From the NCBI GenBank assembly GCA_038751255.1, contig JBCDGN010000004.1:29652-93651 (forward strand): 64,000 bases of DNA, written 5' to 3'. Below the pieces are notes generated by a model. It saw nothing but the letters and a program-made list of their open reading frames with translations. It was not told the DNA's origin and ran no database searches. How positions within the stretch are numbered: position 1 is the stretch's first letter; each line of letters begins with the position of its first letter. The stretch comes from JANSYP01 sp038751255 (GTDB taxonomy: Bacteria > Pseudomonadota > Alphaproteobacteria > Rhodobacterales > Rhodobacteraceae). The position numbers were made by a program, and so were the translations under genes. Shown here one piece after another: positions 43,819 to 53,880 of this stretch.

Positions 43819-46800
43819 TTAGGCGACGAGGCTTTCCGCAGCGCGCAGATCGACCGAAACCAACTGGCTGATCCCTTGCTCGGCCATTGTCACGCCAAAG
43901 AGCCGATCCATGCGCGACATGGTCACCGCATGGTGCGTGATGATCAAAAACCGGGTCCGCGTCCGCCGGGTCATATCGTCCAAAAGATCGCAGAACCGAT
44001 TGACATTGGCATCATCAAGCGGCGCATCGACCTCATCAAGCACACAGATCGGCGCCGGGTTGGCCAAGAAAACACCAAAGATCAGCGCCATAGCGGTCAG
44101 GGTCTGCTCTCCGCCAGAAAGCAACGAAAGGGTTGAGAGCTTCTTGCCCGGTGGTTGGCAAAGTATCTCGAGCCCGGCTTCCAGGGGATCATCGCTTTCC
44201 ACCAGTGCCAAACGCGCCTCCCCACCACCGAAAAGATCAGTGAAAAGCGAGGCGAAATTGTCGTTTACCTGCTCAAATGCGGTCAATAGTCGTTCCCGCC
44301 CTTCGCGATTCAGACTGGAAATGCCAGAGCGCAGTTTTGCAATCGCCGCTTCAAGATCGCTTTTTTCGTTTTCGAGCGTCGTGACCTCGGCCTCAACTTC
44401 GCGGGCATCTTCCTCAGCACGGAGGTTCACGGCACCCAAGGCATCACGTTGGCGGCGCAAACGGTGCACACGGGCTTCAACGTCTTCCGGCGTGCTATTG
44501 GCCAATCGTTCAGGATCTTGACCTGCCAAAGCTTCTGCGGGGTCCAGGTTCAACTCCTCGGACAGCCGATGCGCCACTGTTTGGAGCACCTCTTCGGAAG
44601 CATCGCGGCGCGCTTCCGCCGCGGCGCGTGTTTCGCGATGTGCGGTTGCCTGGGCCTCTGCCTCGCGTTCCGCTGCGCGCGCGTCCCTAAGGGCCGCTTC
44701 CGCGCCTGTGACCTGATCCTCTGCCGTAGCTTTTCGTGTTTCCGCGCGGGTGATATCCGCAACAAGCGCCTCTGTTTGCGCGGCAATTTCTGCGGGCAGT
44801 GGTTCTGCTTTGGTCAGATCTTCGGCACAACGGGTCCGACGTGCTGCCAAATCACTGGCGCGATCCGATGCCGTGCTGAGCCTTTGACGCCACTGCGTTG
44901 CCTCTTTGTCGATCCGCTCCATCCGGCGGTGACGGCCCTCCACCGCACGCTTATGCTCTTCCAACTGAGTGCGCCGGGTCATTACCGCGAGCCGGGCAGC
45001 TTCGACCGACAACCGCTGTGCCTCAAGCCGGTCTTTCAGGATCTGCAGGTCGCTCAGCCCGGTGAGTTCCGCCTTCGCCGTGGCAGATTTTTCCAGCGCT
45101 TCTGTTTCCTCTGCGGAATAGGCTTCATGGGCTGCCTGAAGTCGCGTTACCCGGTCCTCAGCTTGGTCTCGCTCAATCCCTGCCCGGCTATGGCGCCGTC
45201 CCGCCTCCGCGAAGGCGGCATCAGCAGCACGACGCGCCAAGCGCGCGGCCGCTTCTTCATCGCTGACATCTTTCAGTGCCCGAGCGGCTTTGGTTTCTTC
45301 AACTTGCACCGCCTCAAAGCTCTGTCGCGCCTGGGACTGTTCCCGCCGCAACTCGGTCAGTCGGTTGATCTGTTGCAGTCGAAGCGCAGCCGCAGAGGGA
45401 CGATCTTTCGCCGCGCGTGCGAGCCCGTCCCAGCGCCAGACATCGCCCTCCAGACTTACCAGACGCTGGCCTGGAGACAGTTGGACCTGAAGCTCTGAAC
45501 CGGACTCTGAAGACACCACACCAATCATAGCCAAGCGCCGCGCAAGCGCCGTTGGCGCAGTCACATGCTCGGAAAGCGATGTTATCCCAGCAGGCAATGT
45601 GGCGTTTGCCTGATATGGCGGGAGAGCACGCCAGCCTGAGCGACCAAGTTCATCGGAAAGCGGCGCGGCGAGATCTTCATCCAACGCCGCGCCAAGCGCT
45701 GTTTCATACCCTGGCGCGACGGTGATCTGATCAAGCACTTGATCGCCGCTGTCGCGTTTCTTCTCCACCAGGCGCGCCAGGGTATCAACCTCGCCAGACA
45801 ATGCGCGCAGGGTGCTTTCAGCCGTTGCACGATCGGACTTCAAACTGGCATGACGCGCATCGGCCTGCTCTCGGATCGACTCAACCGAGGCCATCTGGGC
45901 TTCAGTCCGTTTCAGCCCTGCATCGGCAGCCTCTAGCGCGTCTGCAGCGTCAAGTTTTGCCCGCTCCGCATCTGCAGATTTTTGGTGCTCTTCGATCAAA
46001 GCCTGTGCCGTCTCGCTGAGAGCCTGTTGGGCCTTTGCCCGCGCCTTTTCGGCGGCTTCGGCAGCGCGCGTGGCCGTATCATGGCGCGCAGTTTCTCGTG
46101 CAAGATCTTGCGCAAGTTCTGAGAGACTTTCCTCTTGATGCGCGAGGGTGGCCTCAGCGACCTCTGACAACTCCGCAGCCTCATCTTGCGCCGCCGCTTC
46201 ACCGGCTTGATTGCGCGCGATGGACGCGGCCTCTTCTTCGAGCCGAGACAGACTTTCGCGCGCGTCGCCATCAAGCACAGCTTCCCGCTCTGTATCAGCA
46301 TCGATTTGACCCAACCGCGCACGCAGGTCCGCAATATGGGCCACTGCGCTTTCTGCCTTCGCCTTCAGCCCCTCGCGCTCTACCACAATACGCTGCAAAA
46401 TGGCTGCCGCGATAGTGGCCTCTTCGCGCAATGGTGGCAGCGCGGCCTCCGCGCTCTCGGTCTCCTTGCGCAAACGCGAGACAACAGCTTCGGCTTGGCC
46501 GAGCGCTCGGATCTCTGCGGCAAAGGTTTCTTCCGCTTGGTCTCGGGCCGCTGCGGCCACTTGCCAATTCAGCACCAACAGCAGCGTCTCGCTCTCACGC
46601 AGGTCCGCGCCGATTGCCCGATACCGCGCCGCTTGTTTGGCTTGTCGGCTGAGTTGAGCAAGCTGTGTGCGCAATTGATCCAGAACATCGTCAAGACGGC
46701 TAAGATTGGTTTCGCTCGACTTGAGTTTCAACTCCGCTTCATGACGGCGTTGATAGAGACCAGAAATCCCAGCGGCTTCTTCAAGGATCCGGCGTCGTGC

Positions 46801-47274
46801 TTTAGGCTTGGCGTTGATCAGTTCTGAGATTTGACCCTGCCGCACCAAAGACGGTGACTGTGCACCCGTTGAGGCATCGGCGAACAAAAGCTGCACATCG
46901 CGCGCGCGAACATCTTTCCCACCAACTTTATAAGCCGACCCCGCATCGCGGGTGATCCGGCGAGTGATATCGAGGAGGTCATGGTCATTGAATGCCGCAG
47001 GCGCACGCCGCTCCGTGTTGTCGATATGAAGGCTCACCTCCGCGAAATTGCGCGCTGCGCGAGTCGAAGCACCCGCAAATATCACGTCCTCCATACCCCC
47101 GCCGCGCATTGCCGAGGCGCGGGTCTCGCCCATCACCCAGCGCAACGCCTCCAAAAGATTGGATTTGCCACAGCCATTCGGCCCCACCACCCCGGTGAGC
47201 CCGTCCGCAATCAGCATCTCGGTCGGATCGACAAAGCTTTTGAAACCGTTGAGGCGCAGGCGGGTGAAATGCAC
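43819..47274 (-). CDS. smc: Chromosome segregation ATPase Smc
   Basis: 1151 residues, GTG start at 47274, full family length. ABC-type ATPase head split between the two ends: Walker A GPNGCGKSNL (31-40), signature LSGGEQ (from about 1052) and Walker B PICVLDEVDAP (about 1075). Long Ala/Glu/Arg-rich coiled coils fill the middle, broken near 500-620 by the globular hinge. Works with ScpA/ScpB in chromosome organisation. It separates two groups of cobalamin genes on the opposite strand. Confidence 0.97.
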   Translation of the reverse strand: MHFTRLRLNGFKSFVDPTEMLIADGLTGVVGPNGCGKSNLLEALRWVMGETRASAMRGGGMEDVIFAGASTRAARNFAEVSLHIDNTERRAPAAFNDHDLLDITRRITRDAGSAYKVGGKDVRARDVQLLFADASTGAQSPSLVRQGQISELINAKPKARRRILEEAAGISGLYQRRHEAELKLKSSETNLSRLDDVLDQLRTQLAQLSRQAKQAARYRAIGADLRESETLLLVLNWQVAAAARDQAEETFAAEIRALGQAEAVVSRLRKETESAEAALPPLREEATIAAAILQRIVVEREGLKAKAESAVAHIADLRARLGQIDADTEREAVLDGDARESLSRLEEEAASIARNQAGEAAAQDEAAELSEVAEATLAHQEESLSELAQDLARETARHDTATRAAEAAEKARAKAQQALSETAQALIEEHQKSADAERAKLDAADALEAADAGLKRTEAQMASVESIREQADARHASLKSDRATAESTLRALSGEVDTLARLVEKKRDSGDQVLDQITVAPGYETALGAALDEDLAAPLSDELGRSGWRALPPYQANATLPAGITSLSEHVTAPTALARRLAMIGVVSSESGSELQVQLSPGQRLVSLEGDVWRWDGLARAAKDRPSAAALRLQQINRLTELRREQSQARQSFEAVQVEETKAARALKDVSDEEAAARLARRAADAAFAEAGRRHSRAGIERDQAEDRVTRLQAAHEAYSAEETEALEKSATAKAELTGLSDLQILKDRLEAQRLSVEAARLAVMTRRTQLEEHKRAVEGRHRRMERIDKEATQWRQRLSTASDRASDLAARRTRCAEDLTKAEPLPAEIAAQTEALVADITRAETRKATAEDQVTGAEAALRDARAAEREAEAQATAHRETRAAAEARRDASEEVLQTVAHRLSEELNLDPAEALAGQDPERLANSTPEDVEARVHRLRRQRDALGAVNLRAEEDAREVEAEVTTLENEKSDLEAAIAKLRSGISSLNREGRERLLTAFEQVNDNFASLFTDLFGGGEARLALVESDDPLEAGLEILCQPPGKKLSTLSLLSGGEQTLTAMALIFGVFLANPAPICVLDEVDAPLDDANVNRFCDLLDDMTRRTRTRFLIITHHAVTMSRMDRLFGVTMAEQGISQLVSVDLRAAESLVA

Positions 47275-47487
47275 GTCTCAATTCTCCTGGCAGTTGGCGG
47301 TGCGAGACGACTCGTCCGACGTTGAGCCTGCCATATCTCGTAGCCACCGCGCAAGAAGCATCATCATCTTGTAAAACGGCCTGATTGACAGCGGCTTTGG
47401 GTCCCGGCATATGCCGCTGGAGTTAAGCTTGTTTTCCCCGAGCCGTCGGGCATAGGTTTGCCTCGAGTGCTCGCTTTGGAGATGCCC

Positions 47488-48561
47488 ATGGCCGCAAAGA
47501 TACCCGCAACTGTGGTGACCGGATTTCTCGGATCAGGCAAAACCACTTTGATCCGCAACCTACTGTCCCAAGCCAACGGGCGCCGAATTGCTCTGATCAT
47601 CAACGAATTCGGCGATCTGGGTGTCGATGGTGGTATCTTGAAGGGATGCGGAGATGCTGTCTGCGCCGAGGACGATATCCTAGAGCTGTCCAATGGCTGT
47701 ATTTGCTGTACGGTCGCCGATGATTTCGTGCCGACGCTGGAGACGCTTTTGGACCGCCCAGCACCGCCGGATCACATTGTGATCGAGACCTCTGGCTTGG
47801 CACTGCCGCAACCTCTGATCCGGGCCTTTAACTGGCCCGAGATCAGCACCCGGGTCACGGTCGATGGTGTGGTCACTGTTGTCGACGGAAAAGCGGTGCA
47901 GGAAGGCCGCTTTGCAGATGATCCCGAAGCCGTGGATCAGCTACGCGCTGCGGATGATGCGCTTGATCACAAGACGCCTTTGGCTGAGCTGTTCGCGGAT
48001 CAATTGGCTTGCGCCGATATGATCATTGTCAACAAAATCGATCTGCTGAGCACCGATGAGACCGCCTCGCTCACGCAAACTCTGGATCAAGACAGCCGCG
48101 ACGGTGTTCAGGTCGTGCCGGCACGTTTCGGTGATCTCCCCGTTTCTGTTCTGTTAGGCCAAGCGGCTGAGGCAGAGAGCGATATTGCCGTACGCCACGA
48201 GCATCACCATCATCACCACCACCACGACGAAGACGCCGAGGGTGACCACTCTCATCACGACCATGATCATGACCATGATGATTTCGACAGTTTCGTGGTG
48301 ACCCGTCCTGTCCTAACAGATGTCGCGGCCTTTGAAGTTCAGCTCGCCGATGTGATCCGCAATCACGATATCCTTCGGCTCAAAGGGTTTGCAGCGGTGG
48401 AAGGCAAGCCGATGCGGCTGACACTTCAGGCCGTAGGTCCGCGTGTCGACAGCTATTTCGACCGGCCGTTTTCCGAAGAAGAGCCGCGCGAGACCCGCCT
48501 TGTGGTCATTGGTCATCGTGGGCTCAATCGTCACGCGATCGAAAAGGCGTTGGCGGCGTGA
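47488..48561 (+). CDS. cobW: CobW, COG0523 family metal-chaperone GTPase
   Basis: 357 residues from the ATG at 47488, where GGAG lies six bases upstream (ATG 47482 also possible). Walker A GFLGSGKTT (about 12-20), the GCICCT metal motif (C71, C73, C74), INEFGD and NKIDL G-motifs, then a His/Asp-rich stretch (HEHHHHHHHHDEDAEG, HSHHDHDHDHDD) and the C-terminal CobW domain. It is thought to deliver cobalt to the CobNST chelatase. First gene of the cobW-GNAT-cobN-GFA-cobO run. Confidence 0.95.
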   Translation: MAAKIPATVVTGFLGSGKTTLIRNLLSQANGRRIALIINEFGDLGVDGGILKGCGDAVCAEDDILELSNGCICCTVADDFVPTLETLLDRPAPPDHIVIETSGLALPQPLIRAFNWPEISTRVTVDGVVTVVDGKAVQEGRFADDPEAVDQLRAADDALDHKTPLAELFADQLACADMIIVNKIDLLSTDETASLTQTLDQDSRDGVQVVPARFGDLPVSVLLGQAAEAESDIAVRHEHHHHHHHHDEDAEGDHSHHDHDHDHDDFDSFVVTRPVLTDVAAFEVQLADVIRNHDILRLKGFAAVEGKPMRLTLQAVGPRVDSYFDRPFSEEEPRETRLVVIGHRGLNRHAIEKALAA

Positions 48562-49037
48562 GTTTTGACGAAGGGCGCCCCAAAGCGATCTTGATCGCTG
48601 TCACCCGGGCCTCGCATCTGGGTCTGCGTCGCCTCTTTGCGCAGTGCAATAACTACCTGCAAGAGATCGACGCGGCTGAAAAGATTTTTTCTGTCGCAGA
48701 GGCAGAGCTGACCGCAGCCAATTGCCACTCCTTGCTAGCGGTTCAAGACACCAAAGCCGCAGGCTGCGTGATCCTGCGCGACCAATTTCACTTTGCAGAA
48801 ATCAAGAAGCTCTTTGTGGCAGCAAGCCATCTTGGGCTAGGCATTGGGCGCGCATTGATGGCGAAAGCAGAGGCGCTGGCGGGCGAGATTGGTCTGCGGG
48901 AGTTGAAGCTCAAAACCGGAGCTGCACTGGCTGAAGCGTCCGCGCTCTATCGCGCGATGGGTTTTCGAGAATGCCCAGCCTTTGGCACCTATCCAAAAAC
49001 GGGCATCAGCCTTTTCATGGGCAAACGTCTTTTCTAA
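48558..49037 (+). CDS. GNAT-family N-acetyltransferase
   Basis: 159 residues, GTG start overlapping the cobW stop. Acetyl-CoA binding block EIKKLFVAASHLGLGIGRALMAKAEALAGEIGL (with the R/Q-x-x-G-x-G/A loop in HLGLGIGRAL) and ALYRAMGFRECPAFGTYP. Closest in style to small GNATs that act on amino acids or small molecules. Overlaps cobN by one base (TAATG), so it is translated within the cob operon. Its role there is unknown. Confidence 0.87.
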   Translation: MSFDEGRPKAILIAVTRASHLGLRRLFAQCNNYLQEIDAAEKIFSVAEAELTAANCHSLLAVQDTKAAGCVILRDQFHFAEIKKLFVAASHLGLGIGRALMAKAEALAGEIGLRELKLKTGAALAEASALYRAMGFRECPAFGTYPKTGISLFMGKRLF

Positions 49038-52000
49038 TGCACCTTCTCGCCGCCACGCCCGGTGCAATTGATGAAGGTGATGCCATTGATCTCGCGCAGA
49101 CCCCGGCGGATTTGGTTGTTCTCTCAGCGGCCGACAGTGAACTGGCCGCGCTTTCTGGGGCAAGATCCGATATGGAGTCCCCACCCAGTTTGCGACTGGC
49201 AAATCTCTTGCATTTGCGTCACCCGATGTCGGTGGATGAACATATCTCCAATTGCGCTTTGGGTGCAAAATTGGTGGTGGCACGTGTTTTAGGCGGCACT
49301 GGCTATTGGCGCTACGGTGTGGATCAGTATGCGGCGCGACTGCGCGAGGCAGATATCCTTTTTGCGGCTCTGCCAGGGGACGACAAACCCGATGAAGAGC
49401 TATTCGAACTATCAAGCCTGCCGCGCGAAGATTGGGAAGCACTTTGGAGTTATCTGGTCGAAGGCGGGCCCGGGAACAGCACTCACTTTCTGAACTATTG
49501 TCAGCACCTGATCGATCCCACGACCGATAAGCCCCCGCCTGCGCGTCCACTGCTGCGGGCAGGGCTCTATTGGCCCGGCGAGGATGTCAGCGATCTAGAG
49601 ACACTCAAACGCGCTTGGCAAGAAAACGCCCCTGTGGTGCCAGTAATCTTTTACCGAGCGTTGTTACAGGGAGCGGGGCTTCATCCGATCAATCGTCTTG
49701 TTTCCGGGCTCTTGCGGTCGGGATGCAATCCTTTGCCGATCTTTGTCGCTTCGCTGAAAGATCCTTTGTCCACCGCGGTGGTCGAGCAGCTTTTCACGGC
49801 GGCCCCACCATCGGTGATCTTAAATTGCACTGCCTTCGCGGTGGGCGATCTTAGTCAAGGGGGGGCGTCCGTCGCGGGGGCATCGAACCCCCTTGCCGGG
49901 CCGGCCGCAAATCGTGCGCCCGTGTTCCAAGTGGTGCTGTCTTCCATGACCGAAGAGGCATGGGAAAAAGGGCTGATAGGGCTCAATGCTCGCGATATCG
50001 CTATGAATGTGGCTCTGCCAGAGGTCGACGGTCGCGTGATGTCTCGGGCGGTGAGTTTCAAAACCGAGTTTTACTTCGATGACGCCACCCAATGCGCGAT
50101 TACAAGCTACCGCGCCCAAGGCGACCGGGCGGCTTTTGTCTGCGAGCTCGCAGCGCGTTGGGCTGCACTGCGGCGCAAGCCGTGCGCCGAGAAACGCGTG
50201 GCGTTGATATTGGCCAATTACCCCAATCGCGATGGCAGGCTAGCCAATGGCGTTGGGCTGGACACGCCAGCCTCGACAGTTGCGGTCCTGAACTTGCTAT
50301 CGGAAGCAGGATACTCCGTTGACGGCGCCCCCGAGGAGGGTGAGGCACTGATGACGTCTTTGCGCCGTGGTCCCACCAATTGGCTTGCGGATCGGTCAAA
50401 TCGGAAGGGCGGCGAGCGGCTTGGCCTTAACGCGTATCACAAGATCTTCTCGGAACTGCCGTTTAAGCTGCGGCAGGCAGTGGAGGACAGGTGGGGACCG
50501 CCGGAAGACGATCCTTTTTTGGGGGCGGATGGCTTTGCCCTATCGATCCTGAGATACGGCCATGTCACAGTAGGCATTCAGCCCGCGCGGGGCTACAACA
50601 TCGATCCCGAAGCGACTTATCACAGCCCTGATCTGATCCCGCCGCATCACTATCTGGCCTTTTATTTTTGGCTGCGGAAGACTGAAGCCGTCGATGCTAT
50701 TGTCCATCTGGGCAAACATGGAAATCTCGAATGGTTACCCGGCAAAGCACTCGCCTTGTCAGACACTTGTTGGCCCGAAGTGGCACTTGGACCTGTCCCC
50801 CACATTTATCCTTTCATCGTGAATGATCCCGGCGAAGGCACCCAGGCGAAGAGGCGCACATCTGCCGTGATCATAGATCATCTCACGCCGCCTCTGACAC
50901 GCGCAGAAAGCTATGGTCCGCTTCGTGAACTCGAAGCTCTGGTGGATGAGTATTACGAGGCGTCGGGTGTTGATCCGCGCCGGATTATCCATCTGCGCCG
51001 CGAGATCATGAGCCTTTGCGATGCGACAGGTATGGGCGCTGATGCTGGTATGTCAGGTGAAGATGTCGACAGCGATTTGGCACAGCTCGATGCGTGGATC
51101 TGCGAGTTGAAAGAAGCGCAAATCCGAGACGGTTTACATGTCTTTGGCGCGTCTCCCGCAGATCACTTGGAGAGAGATTTAGCGCTCGCCCTTCTGCGTC
51201 TGCCGCGGGGGGAGCGAGAAGAGGAGGCCTCACTGACCCGTGCACTGGCGGAAGATCTGAACTTGGGGTTTGATCCGCTGGACTGCGACATGGCTGTCAC
51301 TTGGGATGGTCCGCGCTCTGCGGCTTTGGCTGACATTTCCACGGATATCTGGCGCAGCCAAGGAGATACGGTTGAGCGGCTTGAGCTTCTGGCCCAGCAG
51401 TGTCTTGACGGTCAAGCCGTTGCGCCGGGTGCGGCGAGTAGACGGGTTCTGTTAGGGGCGCAGGATCAGCTCCGCCCTGCAATCGCGGCTTGCGGTCCGG
51501 CAGAGGGGGCGGGGCTCCTCGACGCCCTTGCAGGACGCTTCGTCGCCCCGGGGCCGTCCGGCGCGCCAACGCGCGGCCGACCCGATACCCTGCCCACAGG
51601 TCGGAATTTTTACTCGGTCGATGCACGCGCAGTGCCCACGCGCACAGCATGGAAATTGGGGTGGAAATCGGCAAACCTGCTGATTGAGCGTCACTTGCAA
51701 GACCATGGCGAATGGCCGCGTGCGATGCTGCTCACGGCTTGGGGCACTGCGAATATGCGCACGGGCGGAGATGATATCGCACAGTGTTTGGCGCTGATGG
51801 GAGTACGTCCGCGTTGGGATGACGCAAACCGCCGCGTGACCGGATTTGAGATTATACCGTACACGGCACTTGGCCGCCCGAGGGTGGACGTCACCTTGCG
51901 TGTTTCTGGTTTTTTCCGCGATGCCTTTCCACAACTCATCGCTTTGGTGGATCGTGCGGCGCGCGGTGTGATGGCGCTCGACGAGCCAAAGGGTGTCAAT

Positions 52001-52738
52001 CCGGCCGCCGCAAGGTTAAAAGCCGAGGGTCCAGGCAGCGATTTTCGGGTTTTTGGCGCCAAGCCCGGTGCCTATGGCGCAGGTCTGCAAGCGATGATCG
52101 ACGAACGGCTTTGGTCCAACAAATCGGATTTGGCCGACGCCTATCTTATTTGGGGCAGCTACGCCTATGGCAAAGGATCGGAAGGCACCGCCGCACGGGA
52201 GGCATTGGAGACACGCCTGCGCCAGACCGATGCGATCGTCCAGAACCAAGACAACCGAGAACATGATCTGCTCGACAGTGACGACTACTATCAATTCGAA
52301 GGCGGAGCGGCGGCCACTGTTGAGGCTCTACAAGGCGAGTCCAAACCTGTTTATCACAACGACCATTCACGCCCCGACCGCCCGGTCATCCGCACATTGG
52401 ATGAAGAGATTGCCCGGGTTGTGCGGTCACGCGCGGTGAACCCTAAATGGATCGACGGTGTCAAGCGACACGGCTACAAAGGAGCGTTTGAGATCGCAGC
52501 GACAGTCGACTATCTTTTTGCTTTCGCTGCCACGACCGGCGCTGTGCGCGATCACCATTTCGACGCTGTCTATGCCGCCTATCTCGACAACTCTGAAACA
52601 CGCGATTTTATTTCCCGCGTCAACCCCGACGCTCTGCGCGAGATTGCTGAGCGGCTGAGTGAGGCAGTAGAGCGCGCGCTTTGGCGGCCGCGGTCGAACT
52701 CAGCACGACGCCATTTGAAAGAGATCATCGATGCTTGA
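49037..52738 (+). CDS. cobN: Aerobic cobaltochelatase subunit CobN
   Basis: 1233 residues from the ATG at 49037, which shares one base with the GNAT stop. Large subunit of the ATP-dependent CobNST complex that puts cobalt into hydrogenobyrinate diamide. Typical blocks are PVVPVIFYRALLQGAG, VHLGKHGNLEWLPGKA, HIYPFIVNDPGEGTQAKRR and AWGTANMRTGGDDIAQCLALMGVRP. CobS and CobT are not in the window. Overlaps the GFA gene by 8 bp. Confidence 0.96.
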   Translation: MHLLAATPGAIDEGDAIDLAQTPADLVVLSAADSELAALSGARSDMESPPSLRLANLLHLRHPMSVDEHISNCALGAKLVVARVLGGTGYWRYGVDQYAARLREADILFAALPGDDKPDEELFELSSLPREDWEALWSYLVEGGPGNSTHFLNYCQHLIDPTTDKPPPARPLLRAGLYWPGEDVSDLETLKRAWQENAPVVPVIFYRALLQGAGLHPINRLVSGLLRSGCNPLPIFVASLKDPLSTAVVEQLFTAAPPSVILNCTAFAVGDLSQGGASVAGASNPLAGPAANRAPVFQVVLSSMTEEAWEKGLIGLNARDIAMNVALPEVDGRVMSRAVSFKTEFYFDDATQCAITSYRAQGDRAAFVCELAARWAALRRKPCAEKRVALILANYPNRDGRLANGVGLDTPASTVAVLNLLSEAGYSVDGAPEEGEALMTSLRRGPTNWLADRSNRKGGERLGLNAYHKIFSELPFKLRQAVEDRWGPPEDDPFLGADGFALSILRYGHVTVGIQPARGYNIDPEATYHSPDLIPPHHYLAFYFWLRKTEAVDAIVHLGKHGNLEWLPGKALALSDTCWPEVALGPVPHIYPFIVNDPGEGTQAKRRTSAVIIDHLTPPLTRAESYGPLRELEALVDEYYEASGVDPRRIIHLRREIMSLCDATGMGADAGMSGEDVDSDLAQLDAWICELKEAQIRDGLHVFGASPADHLERDLALALLRLPRGEREEEASLTRALAEDLNLGFDPLDCDMAVTWDGPRSAALADISTDIWRSQGDTVERLELLAQQCLDGQAVAPGAASRRVLLGAQDQLRPAIAACGPAEGAGLLDALAGRFVAPGPSGAPTRGRPDTLPTGRNFYSVDARAVPTRTAWKLGWKSANLLIERHLQDHGEWPRAMLLTAWGTANMRTGGDDIAQCLALMGVRPRWDDANRRVTGFEIIPYTALGRPRVDVTLRVSGFFRDAFPQLIALVDRAARGVMALDEPKGVNPAAARLKAEGPGSDFRVFGAKPGAYGAGLQAMIDERLWSNKSDLADAYLIWGSYAYGKGSEGTAAREALETRLRQTDAIVQNQDNREHDLLDSDDYYQFEGGAAATVEALQGESKPVYHNDHSRPDRPVIRTLDEEIARVVRSRAVNPKWIDGVKRHGYKGAFEIAATVDYLFAFAATTGAVRDHHFDAVYAAYLDNSETRDFISRVNPDALREIAERLSEAVERALWRPRSNSARRHLKEIIDA

Positions 52739-53130
52739 GGGTCATTGTCTATGCGGCCAAACAAGATTTCAGATCAAACCGCCTTGGCGTTTTGTCGGCC
52801 ATTGCCACCGCGAAAGTTGTCGGCGTCACACTGTTTCTGCGGCGACCGCGTATGTTGGGGTTCAAGACGGCCATTGGACCTGGCTTGGAGCGAGGTCCGC
52901 GATGTATAAAAGCAACCGGGATGTTCGACGTTGGTTTTTGTTCCCGATGCAGTGCCCCTGCGTCCTATCAAAACAACCAGGCGAAACACAGTTTTATACC
53001 GCCCTGCTTGAGGACCTCGAAGTCGTCGCTCCCGGCGAGACTTACCACGCTAGTGAGGCGATATCTTGGTGTCCAGCTGCGCCTTCAAACACACCTTCCC
53101 CAAACGCCGACGAGAGACAATCGTGACTGA
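52731..53130 (+). pseudogene. GFA-family (CENP-V-like) zinc protein gene with frameshifts
   Basis: The first part is a normal GFA protein: MLEGHCLCGQTRF with zinc Cys pair, then FVGHCHRESCRRHT. At the T5 run 52935-52939 the frame slips: the expected third motif, read as CSRCSAPASYQ, lies in another frame from 52939. The original frame regains sense at PGETQFYTALLEDLE (from about 52978). Near 53068 similarity shifts again, to a frame ending at 53130. An ORF of 131 residues (to 53126) stays open, but it lacks the third zinc motif. Best read as a decaying gene, or as sequencing errors. Confidence 0.65.
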
Positions 53131-53743
53131 GACACCTGCCAACGACTCCGCTCGCCACTCCGCGAAAATGGCCAAAAAGAAAGCCTCGCGGGATAAAATC
53201 ATGTCTACCAAAACCGAAGAAAAGGGCCTGATCATCGTTCATACAGGCAAGGGAAAAGGCAAATCGACCGCGGCGTTTGGGATGATTTTTCGCTGCATTG
53301 CCCATCAGATGCCCTGCGCGGTGGTGCAGTTCATCAAAGGTGGCATGTCCACCGGTGAACGGGATCTGATCCTGGAGCGATTTCAGGATCTGTGTCAATT
53401 CCATACCATGGGTGAAGGGTTTACCTGGGAAACGCAGGACAAAGATCGGGATATCGAGATGGCTCAGGCCGCCTGGGAAAAGGCCAAAGCTCTGATCCGG
53501 GATGGTGAAAACCAGATGGTATTGCTTGATGAGATCAACATTGCGCTGCGTTATGACTATCTCGATATCAATGAGGTGGTGGCCTTTCTGCAGAATGAAA
53601 AACCCCATATGACCCATGTGGTTTTGACCGGACGCAATGCCAAAGACCCCTTGATTGAAACCGCCGATTTGGTGACCGAGATGGAATTGATCAAGCATCC
53701 GTTCCGATCCGGTGTGAAGGCTCAAATCGGTGTGGAATTTTAG
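53123..53743 (+). CDS. cobO: Cob(I)alamin / corrinoid adenosyltransferase
   Basis: 206 residues from the GTG at 53123 (MTETPANDSARHSAKMAKKKAS), with GAGA upstream. Transfers the adenosyl group from ATP to Co(I) corrinoid. P-loop IIVHTGKGKGKSTAAFG, then AVVQFIKGGMSTGERDLILERF and LLDEINIALRYDYL; ends VKAQIGVEF as in CobO/BtuR. Follows the damaged GFA gene in the cobW-cobN operon. Confidence 0.95.
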   Translation: MTETPANDSARHSAKMAKKKASRDKIMSTKTEEKGLIIVHTGKGKGKSTAAFGMIFRCIAHQMPCAVVQFIKGGMSTGERDLILERFQDLCQFHTMGEGFTWETQDKDRDIEMAQAAWEKAKALIRDGENQMVLLDEINIALRYDYLDINEVVAFLQNEKPHMTHVVLTGRNAKDPLIETADLVTEMELIKHPFRSGVKAQIGVEF

Positions 53744-53880
53744 CGCAAAAGCGGGGGGATTTGGTGGAAACGGCACACCCAGCGCCAATCGCCGCATGCC
53801 CGGAAACGAGAATTTAAGCAGCCGTTCATTGGACTAAGTCTCGTCAATATCGACAACATAAACAGTGTCAGGAGTTACAA

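Noticed and set aside
44449..45498. 349-residue plus-strand ORF
   Set aside because: It is antisense to the coiled-coil part of smc, where GC-rich codons leave the opposite strand open. Sequence is low-complexity and unlike any family.
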